Positions 45,458 through 56,357 of a DNA stretch of 64,000 nt are shown here, piece by piece. The stretch lies in assembly GCA_037501455.1 (NCBI GenBank), contig CM074864.1:27956001-28020000 (forward strand), read 5' to 3'. The notes under the pieces were generated by a model, which saw only the letters and a list, made by a program, of their open reading frames with translations, searched no databases and had not been told where the DNA came from. Position 1 is the first letter of the stretch, and the number at the start of each line of letters is the position of its first letter. The DNA is from Lantana camara. Lineage: Eukaryota > Streptophyta > Magnoliopsida > Lamiales > Verbenaceae. A program made the position numbers and the translations under genes.

Positions 45458-46616
45458 GGTCAGGGGCCAAATTTTCGAAATTTTTAGCTCCAAACTCCTT
45501 CAAAACTCAAAGTAATCCCTACCAACATCAAGACAACACATAATAAAAGGTTTATGCAATAATTTTTCAAGGAATCATGTCCTAATTCATGTAAAAACCG
45601 AAGCTAAAGTGAGGAGAAATGAGGAGATGCATCATCAAGTTCAAGTTCTACCATTTTCATGCAAGACCATTAATGGCAACTCTATTACAACTCAATTATC
45701 ATGCAATACAATTTCAAGGAGACATGAAGGGAGATCATAAGAACATATTAGATGCATTAAATCAAAAGGAAATTCAAAGATTACATGGATTCATCAAAAG
45801 GGCCAAATAACCTAACTATTCATGCATTAACACATACCATGCTCAAACCTCAAGGAAATTCAGCCAAAATACACTTAAACGAAATAGGATAAGATAAAAA
45901 ACAAGAATCCGGACTTACCTTTCGAATTTGAGGCGAATCCGAGGAGAAACGAGCTTGAAACTTGAAGTTGAATAGTGTCCTCTCTCCTCTCCCTCTCTTC
46001 CTCGGTTTGCTGCTGCTTCTCTCTCTTCTCTCCGCTGAAAATCGAAATGAGAGGCTAAGGAATGGATAGGGGATTAAGTGAGTGGAATGTGGGCTAAAGA
46101 ATCACCTAATTTGGTCAAAGATTGGTCAAGATATGGCTTAATTAGTGAAAGGTGTTAAATCTATCACAACGGGCTCGATTCGGATGAAATTCGGAGGATC
46201 AAACGGGCTTATAAAAATACAAAGTTGGGTTCCTCAGATTCCTTTCTTCGTCATGAGTCCGACTCATCTTTCGGAATTCGAATGCGGATTCCCGAGCTCA
46301 AGTTACGCCTTCCGGAACATGAGTTTTGCTAAACGAGTTAGGCCCTCAAGTCCCTCACAAATCCCGTTTTTACAAAACGGGCCAAAAACCACATAAAACA
46401 AACTCTAAAACATGCAACGAGCACATAATCACATTCATAACTCACGTCATTCATATATATCAAAAATTCACAAGAAACGAAATTAAATTCGAGCACAAAA
46501 GGAGCAAATTACAAAGTACCTCTACACAAACGTTAAAACTCAAGTATAAGTTAAACAAATTAATTAAAATTAATCACATTAGAAATAAAATAACACATAA
46601 TTGCATTACATTTGCA

Positions 46617-47901
46617 TTATAAGCATCATACGCATTCGCCGAGGGTCTATTTGGTACATTTTGAGTCTAAGGGTATCTTTTGTTGTTTCCTTTGTTCAGA
46701 GTTTGGTTCCGTTGGCAGCAAGGAGGTCCCGTAAGCGTCCCTTTCATATCCTTTTGCTCCACTACGTTGGAAAGGTGGGGTTTTCTTCCTTTTTAGTTAA
46801 ATGACCTACAACCCTGCATGTATTTTAAGCTCTCATGCGATATGGTGAGTGTGAACGTTTTGAAAATAGCGAGAGATACGACTTTGAATTAGAAGTCGAA
46901 AATTTTTAAAATTTCGAAATTAATAAGACTATAAATTCTGACTTTTGAAATAGGCCCGGGGAAGTGGTATGTGATTCTCGGGTCGACTACGGGGTCACCG
47001 AGCTCTCTCATCAACACAACCCCATTTTGATTTAGAGAAATTCGCCCATCCTCGGGAGTTCGAGGGGAAGGCGGTTTCTCGATTACTAGCTATTGCCGGG
47101 GAGCGGGTAGGATCCCCCGACTCACACATTCTGACGAGAGAACGGGGTTGAGTGGACGTCAACACATCCCCAAATGGTGAAAGGGTGCATTGTTTGTGAG
47201 TTTTGCTTTATTTTGATTCCGTTTATGCTTTGAAAGGAGTTAGGAGGGTTTCAACTCGTTCTCGCCGAGTCTTTGATTTCTGCTTATGTTTGTTGTTCGT
47301 GAAATGGGAGTGGACTTGGATAATTGCTAAAACTTGGTTATTTTGGGCTTTTGCCCTAAAATCTTTTATATATTTATTATCACGGGCTAAAATGATTTAG
47401 ATTGCAAAAACCACGCCCCGGTTCATGAACTTTCTGATTTGAATATGCTCTGTTCTTATATTACGTACGTGTGAGTGTGTTAGCCCCCTCACCAGTCATT
47501 AGGACTCACCCCTCCTCGTTGTTTTCTTTTCCCCTTTTTGATCTTTGAGTTGTAGGTTCTTGTGGAGGTTGTTCGTGCTAGGCGGCAGTCGTTTCTTTTG
47601 AGCTTTGGGTCGTTTAGCGAGTTCATGCATTGTTTTAGTTTATGTTTGTTCCTTTGAATTTTCGAAACATGTATAAGACTTTAAATTTGGAATTTAGTAT
47701 ATTTGTATAGTATAACTCGCTTCATTATGGTTTATTTGATTAATTTCCGAGCATTAATATCTGTATGTATGAATCCTGGTGCTTCTGTATGTGTAATTGT
47801 TTATTTTCACGCACTCTGATTTAGGGTCTAGACCGCCTAGCCTAGGTGACATTTTGTTTGTCACCCGTTCGCCGTGGCTTGGTGCGTCTGCGGAGTTTCC
47901 T
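46617..47901 (+). repeat. LTR fragment G
   Basis: A plus-strand LTR piece beginning inside the block that in F lies near 44600 (CATACGCATTCGCCGAGGGTC) and running to GCGGAGTTTCC, where similarity to LTR tail D stops. Its last ~330 bp nearly equal 30549-30885. With F it forms a diverged inverted repeat. Contains the GGCCCGGGGAAG block near 46953 and the AGTC/GACT stem-loop near 47494. Confidence 0.75.
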
Positions 47902-48146
47902 AACTCACCAAAAACTCAAAGCCAACCAAATTAACATCAATATAACATACAAAGGAAGGTTTAATTAGTAAGAACTCGTGGAATCCAAGTCAATAAATGG
48001 GCCAAAGAGGCAACAACACAATCTAGAGAAGAAAAGAGATAAATTTATACCAATCTTCAAACTCATTAATGGCAAACTCAAGAATTCTCAACCAACACTA
48101 GAAGAAAGCTCATATAACTCATAAATGATGTCTTAGGAACATTAAT
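47902..48146. other. Unassigned 245 bp before the H array
   Basis: AT-rich, with no ORF or repeat match that I recognise inside the window. It ends with TTAAT directly before the H LTR; whether TTAAT is a target duplication cannot be tested, since the far end is outside the window. Confidence 0.4.
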
Positions 48147-49284
48147 TGTAATAGCCCGACTCAGGGCCAAGTTGAGAAAGGTAAGTAAAGGGTAACTCAG
48201 GAAGCGTTTATAATCTCGATCCTTAATAATTCACTTCATGCATTGCATTTTATGTGACTTATATGTTTTTATATGTTATAATTAAATGTTCGTCAATTTA
48301 ATTCCTTTCTCTATTTAATTTGTACTTTGAAACTCTTTTCATAAAATCCTAGAATTCTAGTATTCATTCCCTTCTAGCACCTAAAACCCCTTCATATACT
48401 TCAAAACCCATTCCTACATTTTTAGGTTGGAAATTACGAAAATACCCCTACAGCTCAAAAATATTCCTACATTTCCCGAAACACTTTCACTACCCAATAT
48501 TTTAACCAAAAGAATCCTCACATTATTTCGAGGATCGTGATACTCTCTGTAAACCACAATTCCCATCCTAACTCCCGTAGTATCAGAAACCGGCAAAAAA
48601 CCCTAGCTTATGATTCGATCATCAATAAATCCTTACTCATCTACTTTTTGATATTCAAAATTATAACCAAAACGACCCTCAAATTATTTCATGAATTTTC
48701 ATGCATTTACCAAAAACTCGATTTCACCCCTAGCATATTTATAAATATTTTCCTATTTAAAAATCATCATTTTATTTTAAAATAATTAGCTTTTGATCAA
48801 TAGTCGAAATTATACTTAAAACGATCCTTGAATTTTCCTCTACATTATAGTGATTTTTCCAAACTCTAAACTTTATCATAGCTTCGTTTATATAATTTTC
48901 TTATGATTTTCATCATCTTTAGTATTCATAATTTATAAACAAAATCAAATATTTCATATTTATAATCAAAACGAAGCTCACTTTTCACTCATTCTATTAT
49001 TAATTCACTACATCAAAATTTTATCTCTTGACTCTTGAATAAATTTTATATTATTTTTACATTTATTTTTAATCAAAATGACATCACCCATGACCTCATG
49101 GTCTTCTAGAATAATTAAACAAATGAGCATAATTTCTCCACATTTCCTAGTTAATTACCAAGCATTTGTTCATGAAATAATTTAACCACATCTCCAACTT
49201 AATTACCAAGCATTTGTTGAAATCTTAGGCAACCACATCTCCCATAAACTTTCATTTATTGCTTAGAAACCCCTCATGACTACC

Positions 49285-49292
49285 TATAAATA
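49285..49292 (+). promoter_or_regulatory. TATA box, H1 5' LTR
   Basis: TATAAATA in ACCTATAAATACCCC. The same box is in the second H LTR at 57499-57506. The start site would fall near 49315, about 130 nt before the putative intron donor. Confidence 0.75.
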
Positions 49293-49443
49293 CCCCCCTT
49301 AAGCCTCATTTATACCTCACAATTCAACACACAAAATCACTCTCTCCCTCTCCATTCTCACGCCACAACCCTCTCTCTCTCTACAAGGCGAACATAGGAT
49401 CGAAGAGTGGAATCCTCACAGTTCCACTTAAGTCTCGATACCG

Positions 49444-50210
49444 GTGAGGGTTTTAAATCTTTTTAACTGAAATCATGATAAAATACTTTACTCTATTTTC
49501 TTGAATTTCCTTTCAAGTTATTCTTCGCTTTATGGGAAAATAATTCTTGTTAATTATTGAAAACATATACTTACCCGAAAAGTACTTAGTACTTTCTTAC
49601 GGGGTAAATATTCTCGTCTTGCAAGTAAAAATTATTGTTTTTCCTATGGGCCCGGTGGTATTGGTAGAAGTAGTAGTCCGGGAGGCACGGGCCGAGGTCT
49701 ACTATTATACCAGCCGCCAACTAGATCTTGGTGGTGGTCTAACTGGAGGTTAGTTATTCCACACCAAGTGACGGGAAAAGGTACGCCCCTCCCACAATCT
49801 TGTTCATCGTCACTAGGGCTTGCAACCCTACGTGACACCGGAGGAAGAAGGATGGTACTCTCGTATTTGTTTTATTAAGTACCGACACCTTGATCAGTGT
49901 CGTTACCATTTTTCTCGGATTTTACGGAGTTAAGGTTGGAGACGCCTAGCTTGCGGGCATAAAATCATTTTCAAAACGGTTCATAAAGTTTCTAAAGTAT
50001 AGCCTATATTCCCCCTACTCCTATTTCAAACAAATATGAACCGGATATTATTGTCATATACCTATTTGTTATTATATAGTATATACATTTCAAACCAAGA
50101 TTTTCTTGGTCAAAACATTTTCAAAATCTTACTTATAATCCTATACCTCAAACCCCCCGTCACTTAGTCATTTTGACTAACCCTCCTACTCTTTTAATTC
50201 ATGATTTCAG
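49444..50210 (+). other. Putative LTR intron, H1 5' LTR
   Basis: Donor CCG/GTGAGG at 49444 and acceptor ATTTCAG/G ending 50210, 767 bp. The same length is found in the second LTR (57658-58424). The TATA box upstream gives a sensible first exon. Inferred. Confidence 0.52.
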
Positions 50211-50557
50211 GAATCGTTACAGCGACGCCTTAGAGGTATCTTGAAGCTTTAAGGTGTCACTTTTCAGTCATTTAGATTAATCACGAGTGCATGTACATCT
50301 CTCCATAAGCACTCTCTCCTGTGAAATAGCCCTATCGTTGTAATTACATATCCAACTTAATAATATGTGTCTCGTTATATATATTGTCCCCTTTCATCGC
50401 TCATGTTTAGGTTTATTTCCGTTGCAATTAAATTTCATACTCTGGTATTGTATAGTCTTGTCCGTTCGCTGGAGTATTTCTCGAGTGCTAGGTCTCACAT
50501 CCACTCGGGAAGTACAACGGTGCGGGGTTGTAGTGTTAAGGGGCGCTACAGCTAAGG

Positions 50558-50569
50558 TGGTATCAGAGC
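50558..50569 (+). other. Primer-binding site, H1
   Basis: TGGTATCAGAGC seven bases after the LTR. No ATG occurs between the LTR end and the extra ORF. The leader stem-loop of the other families is not recognisable here. Confidence 0.92.
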
Positions 50570-50673
50570 GTCAGGTTTAGATAGAGAGAACTTAATTTAA
50601 ACATTAGATAGAGAAAGTATTTCACTATAATTTTTCTGCTCTAATAATTTGTAAAGTGTTTTTCTAGAGTAAA

Positions 50674-51432
50674 ATGGCTGGCTATGGTGAGCTTCCACAT
50701 TCTGATAACATTGAGTGGCTTGATCAGTATGAGCCTCCTAGGACCTTAGTAGTTACTCGTAGTGGGGGTCCTAGATACTATCCCTGGCAGAGGATTAGGC
50801 AGCATAGTCAGGATTCACATCAGGAGGCCTTTCCCGGGTATGCCTACCCGAACAGAGCAGTTCACCTATTAGAGGCCGAGAGAGATGCCTACTTTTATGA
50901 GTATCAGAGGACCGGTGAGTATCGACTGGAGGCTGAGAGGAACCGAGAGATGGCTAGACAGACAGCGGTGGATCGAGACCATGCTCGGGACCAGTTAGCC
51001 GCATCTCAGATCGCTATCTCCCAGTTAGCATCACGAGTAGCCGAGCTCGAGGAGGACGTGCTTAGTTTGACTCTGGATCGTGAGGCTTCTATAGTGATTC
51101 ATGACCAGTACCGAGCCCAGATGAGGAGCCGTTTGGAGGATGCACTTCACCTGAATGATACTCAGGTTATGGAGCAGGTTTTAGAGATGCATCCCGGACC
51201 CGCGGTAGCCCATTCCGGCGACAGTGAGGCTTCAGAGGCTGTAGCCCATTCCGATGATGACGAGGAGGAGGAGCCCCAGCAGGACGATGAGATTGGCGAG
51301 GATGTTGACGGACTACAGGTTGTTCCAGAGGAGGAGGATAGTGTTGAGCCTAGAGAGGAGTGGAGTCCTATTAGAGTTCCAGATTCAGATGATACGATCG
51401 ACCTCGAGACAGGCAGTGCTACAGAGGATTGA
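50674..51432 (+). CDS. Extra ORF before gag in H1: coiled-coil, acidic-tail protein
   Basis: 252 residues of unknown function. It is the first ATG after the LTR, in a good context (AAAATGGC). Residues 1-60 are Tyr/Pro/Arg-rich (YYPW, FPGYAYPN). Residues ~62-172 look like a long helical coiled coil (ERD, EAER, RVAELEEDVLSL). Residues ~177-252 are strongly acidic with a doubled AVAHS and a DDDEEEE run. No signal peptide or membrane segment is evident. The second copy (58887-59645) differs by five bases, giving R23G, R227S and I242V. The frame is intact in both copies while gag-pol is broken in both. Extra ORFs are known in other gypsy lineages (Tat/Ogre, Athila), but I do not recognise this one. 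It might be a structural, RNA-binding or host-interaction factor. Confidence 0.75.
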   Translation: MAGYGELPHSDNIEWLDQYEPPRTLVVTRSGGPRYYPWQRIRQHSQDSHQEAFPGYAYPNRAVHLLEAERDAYFYEYQRTGEYRLEAERNREMARQTAVDRDHARDQLAASQIAISQLASRVAELEEDVLSLTLDREASIVIHDQYRAQMRSRLEDALHLNDTQVMEQVLEMHPGPAVAHSGDSEASEAVAHSDDDEEEEPQQDDEIGEDVDGLQVVPEEEDSVEPREEWSPIRVPDSDDTIDLETGSATED

Positions 51433-51919
51433 GTTCTGGCCATGAGATACGAGGTACAGTATATAGGATAGTTATCCAGGGGAATGTATATAGCAGCCAG
51501 TGGAGACACTCCCCATTTTTGCAGCAGTACATAGTAGCAGCAGCGGACAGTAGCAGCTTTGACTTACTACGAGTGACAGTACTTGTAGGGTGTAACTCGA
51601 GGTAGATCGGGTCCACCCCTCTTTTCTTTTTGCTTTTACTTTTGTAGCTCTTGAAGCATACTAACCTTGATGCATATATATATATGACACATTTTGATCA
51701 TTTTACACTGTTATTTCATGTTACTTTACATTTCTGCATCATGAGTCTTAGAGTCGCTTCAAGATACCAGCAGGACCGTGAGTACTAATGTTATTTCTTT
51801 CTGCACTTTATGTTTGATGATTGATGTTATTTGGTGATTATTGTTCTGAAATGATCTTTGAGACATTCTTACCCCACATGCATTATATTTCCTATGTGAT
51901 TGTAATTTCAGCATTCACA
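51433..51919 (+). other. Spacer between extra ORF and gag, with putative intron 51778-51911
   Basis: Contains donor-like ACC/GTGAGT at 51778 and acceptor-like TTTCAG ending at 51911, 134 bp apart, the size of a typical plant intron. The gag ATG (51920) follows eight bases later. The H2 copy keeps both signals (59991-60124). A TA microsatellite lies near 51676-51685. An ATG at 51821 is in frame with gag but inside this segment and is probably not the real start. Confidence 0.55.
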
Positions 51920-54900
51920 ATGCCTCAACGAAGAGCACCACGAAACAACTCCCCAACACCACAAGATCCACCCGGACACCCCGAACTTGTAGAAGCTTTA
52001 AGGCAGTTCGTTCGAACATGTACACCTGGGAATAACCCTACCAACGAACGATCCCTAAAAAGGTTTCTCCGAATGAATCCCCCAAAATTCTTTGGAGAAC
52101 CTAACGACCTGAAGGCTGAAAATTGGATAGCTAGTTTGGAAAAGATTTATGAGGCTATGGATATATTTCCCGAGGAACGGGAACGAGTACAGTATGCAGC
52201 CTTTCTCTTAGAAGGACCTGCTTTGAGTTGGTGGAAACACGTCAAGCTAACCTGGATAGAAGACCACACTGATTACAGTTGGGCGGAGTTTGTGAAGGAA
52301 TTTCAGAATAAGTATATTCCTCAAGTGATAAGGGACACTAGAGAGGCTGAATTCATGACTTTAACACAGGGTTATATGTCAGTAGCAGAATACGAGGCAA
52401 AGTTTGTGAGGTTAATTCAGTGTGCTCCACATATTTTGAATGATGAACGAAGAAAGACCAAGCGATTCATTGATGGATTAAAGCCAGACCTTCGATGGGC
52501 TTTAGCTTCATTAGATATTGAAACTTATAATAAAGCGGTCGATAAAGCCCTGAAAACCGAAGCAGCTCACAAGAACATTCGTCTGGCAGCCAATCGCCCT
52601 GGTCCCCCTCAAAATAAGCCCTCTCAAGGAATGAAACGACCCGCTGGACCATCCAGCCAGAAATTTGGGAAGAAACCCACACTAGCCCAGCAAAAGCCTA
52701 AGTCAGTCCCATCCAATTCACAAGAGGAGATCACTTGTGAATATTGTCACAAACCGGGACATACTGAACAAGACTGTCGAAAGAAAGCTGGCACATGTTT
52801 ATGGTGTGGAGACCCTAATCACCAGTTTAATACATGCCCAAAGAGACCGGGACCTAAGGAAAAGGAGAAGACTGTGGGAAAATCTGGAAAGCCACTTGTC
52901 AAAGGAAAAGCTTACGCGTTGGAAGGAAACGAGGATCCAGACCCTTCGGATGTTGTGGAAGGTACGGTACACATCCTAAACACGCCAGTTAAGGTCTTAT
53001 ATGACCCTAGTGCCACGCATTCATTCATTGCATCAAATTTATGTGCGCGTTTAAATTTTCCACTTGAATGCTCATCATATAATTTCGAGATAAGTTCCCC
53101 CTTGGGAGCTTGTTTAATAACGGATCGAGTATATAAACGCTGCCCTATACAAATCGGTGATCGTTACTACCCAATGGATCTCATCGAACTTCCGATAACA
53201 AGATATGGAATTATTCTGGGAATGGATTGGCTCTACAATTACCATGCTAAGTTGGATTGTTTCAAGAAAGAAATCATCTTAGGACAAGATGAAAGTTGGA
53301 TTCCTGAAGACAAGAGATCAGTAGCAATCATTTCTATGACAGAAGTTAAGAAGTTGGTTCAGAAGGGAGCTACAGGGTTCGTTGCCTATCTCCTAAATAG
53401 GCCAAAGGACCAACTTAAGGTTGAGGAGGTAGAAGTGGTAAATGAGTTTCTCGACGTTTTCCCAGAACATCTAAACTCGCTACCACCAGATCGCGAGTTA
53501 GAATTTGTAATCGATACTATTCCTGGGGCAGAGCCTTTCTCTAAAACCCCTTATCGGATGGCCCCAGCCGAACTTCAGGAGTTGAGAAAACAACTTGATG
53601 ATTTGGTTGAATCAAGATATATCCGTCCCAGTACATCACCTTGGGGAGCACCAGTGTTGTTTGTAAAGAAGAAAGATGGGACATTACGGATGTGCATCGA
53701 TTACCGAGAACTTAATCGAATGGCCATAAAGAACAAATACCCTCTACCCCATATAGAGGAGTTATTTGATGTCCTTCAAGGATCTCGAGTCTATTCTAAG
53801 TTAGACTTAAGGCAAGGGTATTATCAATTAAAGATTAGGGAGGAAGATATCCCTAAAACAGCTTTCAATACCCGCTATGGACACTTTGAATTCATAGTAA
53901 TGCCTTTTGGATTGACCAATGCACCTGCTGCATTCATGGACATGATGCACCGGATATTCCGACCATGTTTGGATAAATTTGTGGTCATTTTCATCGATGA
54001 CATACTGGTATTTTCCAAAACGCCTAAGGAACATGCTGAACATCTCCGCATAGTGTTAAGTACTTTGCGAGATCATAAGCTATATGCTAAGTTCAGTAAA
54101 TGTGAGTTCTGGATAGAAAAAGTTGCATTCCTCGGACATATAATCTCGGGATCAGGTGTTGAGGTAGATCCTTCGAAAATTGAAGCAATTACAAATTGGA
54201 AAATACCAAGGAATCCATCAGAGGTGAGAAGTTTCCTAGGACTTGCAGGCTATTATCGCAGATTTGTAAAGGACTTCTCTAGGATAGCCGCGCCTCTCAC
54301 AAAGTTAACAAAGAAGGAAAGAAAGTTTGAATGGACTGAACAATGCGAACAAAGTTTTCAAGAATTAAAGCAACGATTGACATCTGCACCAGTACTAACC
54401 TTACCTGAAGGGAAGGAAGGTTATACAGTTTATACCGATGCCTCTAAAGAAGGGCTAGGTTGTGTATTGATGCAGTACGGAAAAGTTATAGCCTATGCCT
54501 CAAGAAAGCTCAAACCTCATGAGGAAAACTACCCTACTCATGACTTGGAATTAGCAGCAATTGTGTTTGCTCTTACCAAGTGGAGACATTATCTTTACGG
54601 GGTTACCTTTGAAGTTTTCGCTGATCACAAGAGCCTACGGTATCTTTTTACTCAAAAGGAGTTGAATATGAGGCAAAGGAGATGGATGGAATTTCTGGAA
54701 GATTACGACTGTGTAATCCAGTACCATCCAGGAAAAGCTAACGTAGTGGCTGATGCTCTAAGTCGGAAATCAAGCTTAGCATCACTCTCAAGGAAGCCTT
54801 CAAGTAACCCACGAAAATCGGTGAAAGTAATCTCACGATCTCGATTAGCAAATTTAGTGGTATTGCCGCCACTAAAGGAAAAGATAAAAGAAGCTCAGGC

Positions 54901-56329
54901 TCAGGATGAATGGATTCAGAAATGTCTCAAATCCAAAGAAAAGGATCTTCAAGAGAAATTCAAAACCGATAATCAAGGGATTTTGAGATACAAGGATCGG
55001 GTCTGCGTGCCTAATGTCATTCGAAAGGAAATATTGGACGAGGCACACAAAACTCGTTACTCGATACATCCCGGAGGAACTAAGATGTATCAAGACCTCA
55101 AGAAACATTTCTGGTGGAACGGCATGAAAAGAGACATAGCCAATTACATCAAGAAATGTCTAACATGTCAACGAGTTAAAGCAGAACATCAGAGACCTGG
55201 AGGATTGTTGCAACCATTATCTATCCCTACTTGGAAATGGGATCAGGTAACCATGGATTTTGTTTATGGATTACCCAAGGTTAAAGGAGGATTTGATGGT
55301 ATTTGGGTTGTCATCGATAGATTAACAAAATCCGCACATTTCTTAACTGTCAAAGCAACTGATAAAGTTAACTCGCTAGCCAAGCTCTATCAAAAGGAAA
55401 TTATTCGGTTGCATGGAGTACCTCTTGGAATAGTTTCAGACAGGGACCCAAAGTTCACTTCACAACTTTGGTAAAACATTCAAGAAATGATGGGTACCAA
55501 GTTAAACTTCAGCACAGCAGCACATCCTCAGACCGACGGGCAATCTGAAAGAACCATCCGATACCTGGAAGATATGTTAAGGGCTTGTGCCTTAGATTTC
55601 CAAGATAATTGGAAGGATTGCCTACCCCTTGTGGAGTTTGCATACAACAACAGCTATCAAGCTTCTATCCAAGTTGCACCTTACGAGGCTTTATATGGAA
55701 GAAAATGTAGATCCCCATTATACTGGGATATGGATGAAACCAAGGAAATTAAAAAGAAACCCCGAGGGAATATTGCTAAAAGATGGGTGGAAGAAGCAAC
55801 AGAGAAAGTTGAAATCATCAAGCAGAAAATGAAAGCTGCCTAAGATCGGCAGAAAAGTTATGCTGATAATCGAAGAAGGGACATAGAATTCGCAGTGGGC
55901 GAAAAGGTATTCTTGAAAGCATCTCCAAGAAAAGGGTTTACACGAATTGGGAAAGGAGGAAAGCTAAACCCTCGATATATAGGACCTTTTGAGATACTGG
56001 AACGTATCGGTCCAACAGCCTATCGCCTAGACCTACCAGCAAGTCTTACTGGGATACATAACGTATTCCATGTGTCCCAACTCCGAAAATACTTTGCTGA
56101 TGATTCACATATCCTACCTGTTGAAGAAGTACCACTAGAACCCGACCTTACTTATGAAGTAAAACCAGTCAGAATCTTGGATAGGAAATTCCAAAAGTTA
56201 AGAAACAAAAGAATTCCCCTCGTTAGAATCTTATGGAAAAGAAATGGTACAGAAGAACAGACTTGGGAAACAGAGGAAAAGATGTTGAAACATTATCCAG
56301 GACTGTTCAAGGACAGTAATAGAATCTGA
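51920..56329 (+). pseudogene. gag-pol of H1
   Basis: One frame of 1469 codons with two stops. Start MPQRRAPRN at 51920, chosen because it resembles the C start and follows the acceptor-like site. Domains (residue from this start): gag core ~45-200 ([15 protein letters not shown]); zinc knuckles [14 protein letters not shown] at 273 and [14 protein letters not shown]; protease DPSATHSF at 362; RT YRELNR to FIDD (693-694); RNase H YTDAS at ~839; integrase zinc region HPGGTKM, MDF, SDRDPKF, SERT; chromodomain at the end (PVRILDRK, ILW, TWE). Stops TAA at 55472 (H2 has CAA) and TAA at 55841 cut integrase and the region before the chromodomain. RNase H has ADHKSL where H2 has TDHKSL. Protease DPS replaces the usual D-T/S-G. 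Confidence 0.93.
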
Positions 56330-56340
56330 GGACAGATTCT
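56321..56340 (+). other. Hairpin at stop codon, H1
   Basis: AGAATCTG-AGGA-CAGATTCT, a perfect 8-bp stem. The gag-pol stop TGA (56327-56329) lies inside it. Counterpart of the A hairpin at 17652. Confidence 0.75.
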
Positions 56341-56343
56341 TTT

Positions 56344-56356
56344 AAAGGGGGGAAGA
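56344..56356 (+). other. Polypurine tract, H1
   Basis: AAAGGGGGGAAGA one base before the TG of the next LTR. Confidence 0.88.
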
Positions 56357-56357
56357 T

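Larger units (their letters stand above)
43354..46616 (-). repeat. LTR F, main segment
   Basis: Continues LTR F beyond element E. On the minus strand it follows the plan of the C LTR: an early block with GCTCGTTGCATGTTTT, the palindrome pairs (45322-45457), an intron-like segment, the GGGCCCCGGAGAG block near 44130-44140 and a CAGTC/GACTG stem-loop near 43594-43607. Its outermost ~60 bp are missing where it meets fragment G at about 46616. Short ORFs are not credible. Confidence 0.82.
48147..50550 (+). repeat. 5' LTR of H1
   Basis: 2404 bp, TGTAATAGCCCG...GGGGCGCTACA. It has a TATA box (49285-49292), an intron-like segment (49444-50210), a TTAGTCA/TGACTAA stem-loop near 50164-50180, and an imperfect direct duplication of AATTACCAAGCATTTGTT (near 49154 and 49201). 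Unlike the A, C, E and F LTRs, I see no paired palindrome array. Confidence 0.93.

Noticed and set aside
48414..49838. Short ORFs in the H LTR, repeated at 56625-58052
   Set aside because: Repeated only because the LTR is duplicated; no start context or protein features.
48147..50550. Paired palindrome array in the H LTR
   Set aside because: I looked for 32-bp spaced palindromes and saw none; only the single TTAGTCA/TGACTAA stem-loop is present.
51162..51509. 115-residue minus-strand ORF kept in both H copies (also 59375-59722)
   Set aside because: It is the Ser-rich mirror of the acidic tail of the extra ORF; conservation follows from the sense frame.
51821..51919. N-terminal extension of H gag-pol from ATG 51821
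   Set aside because: It lies inside a segment with intron signals, the 33 residues resemble no gag, and MPQRR at 51920 matches the C start MPPRR.
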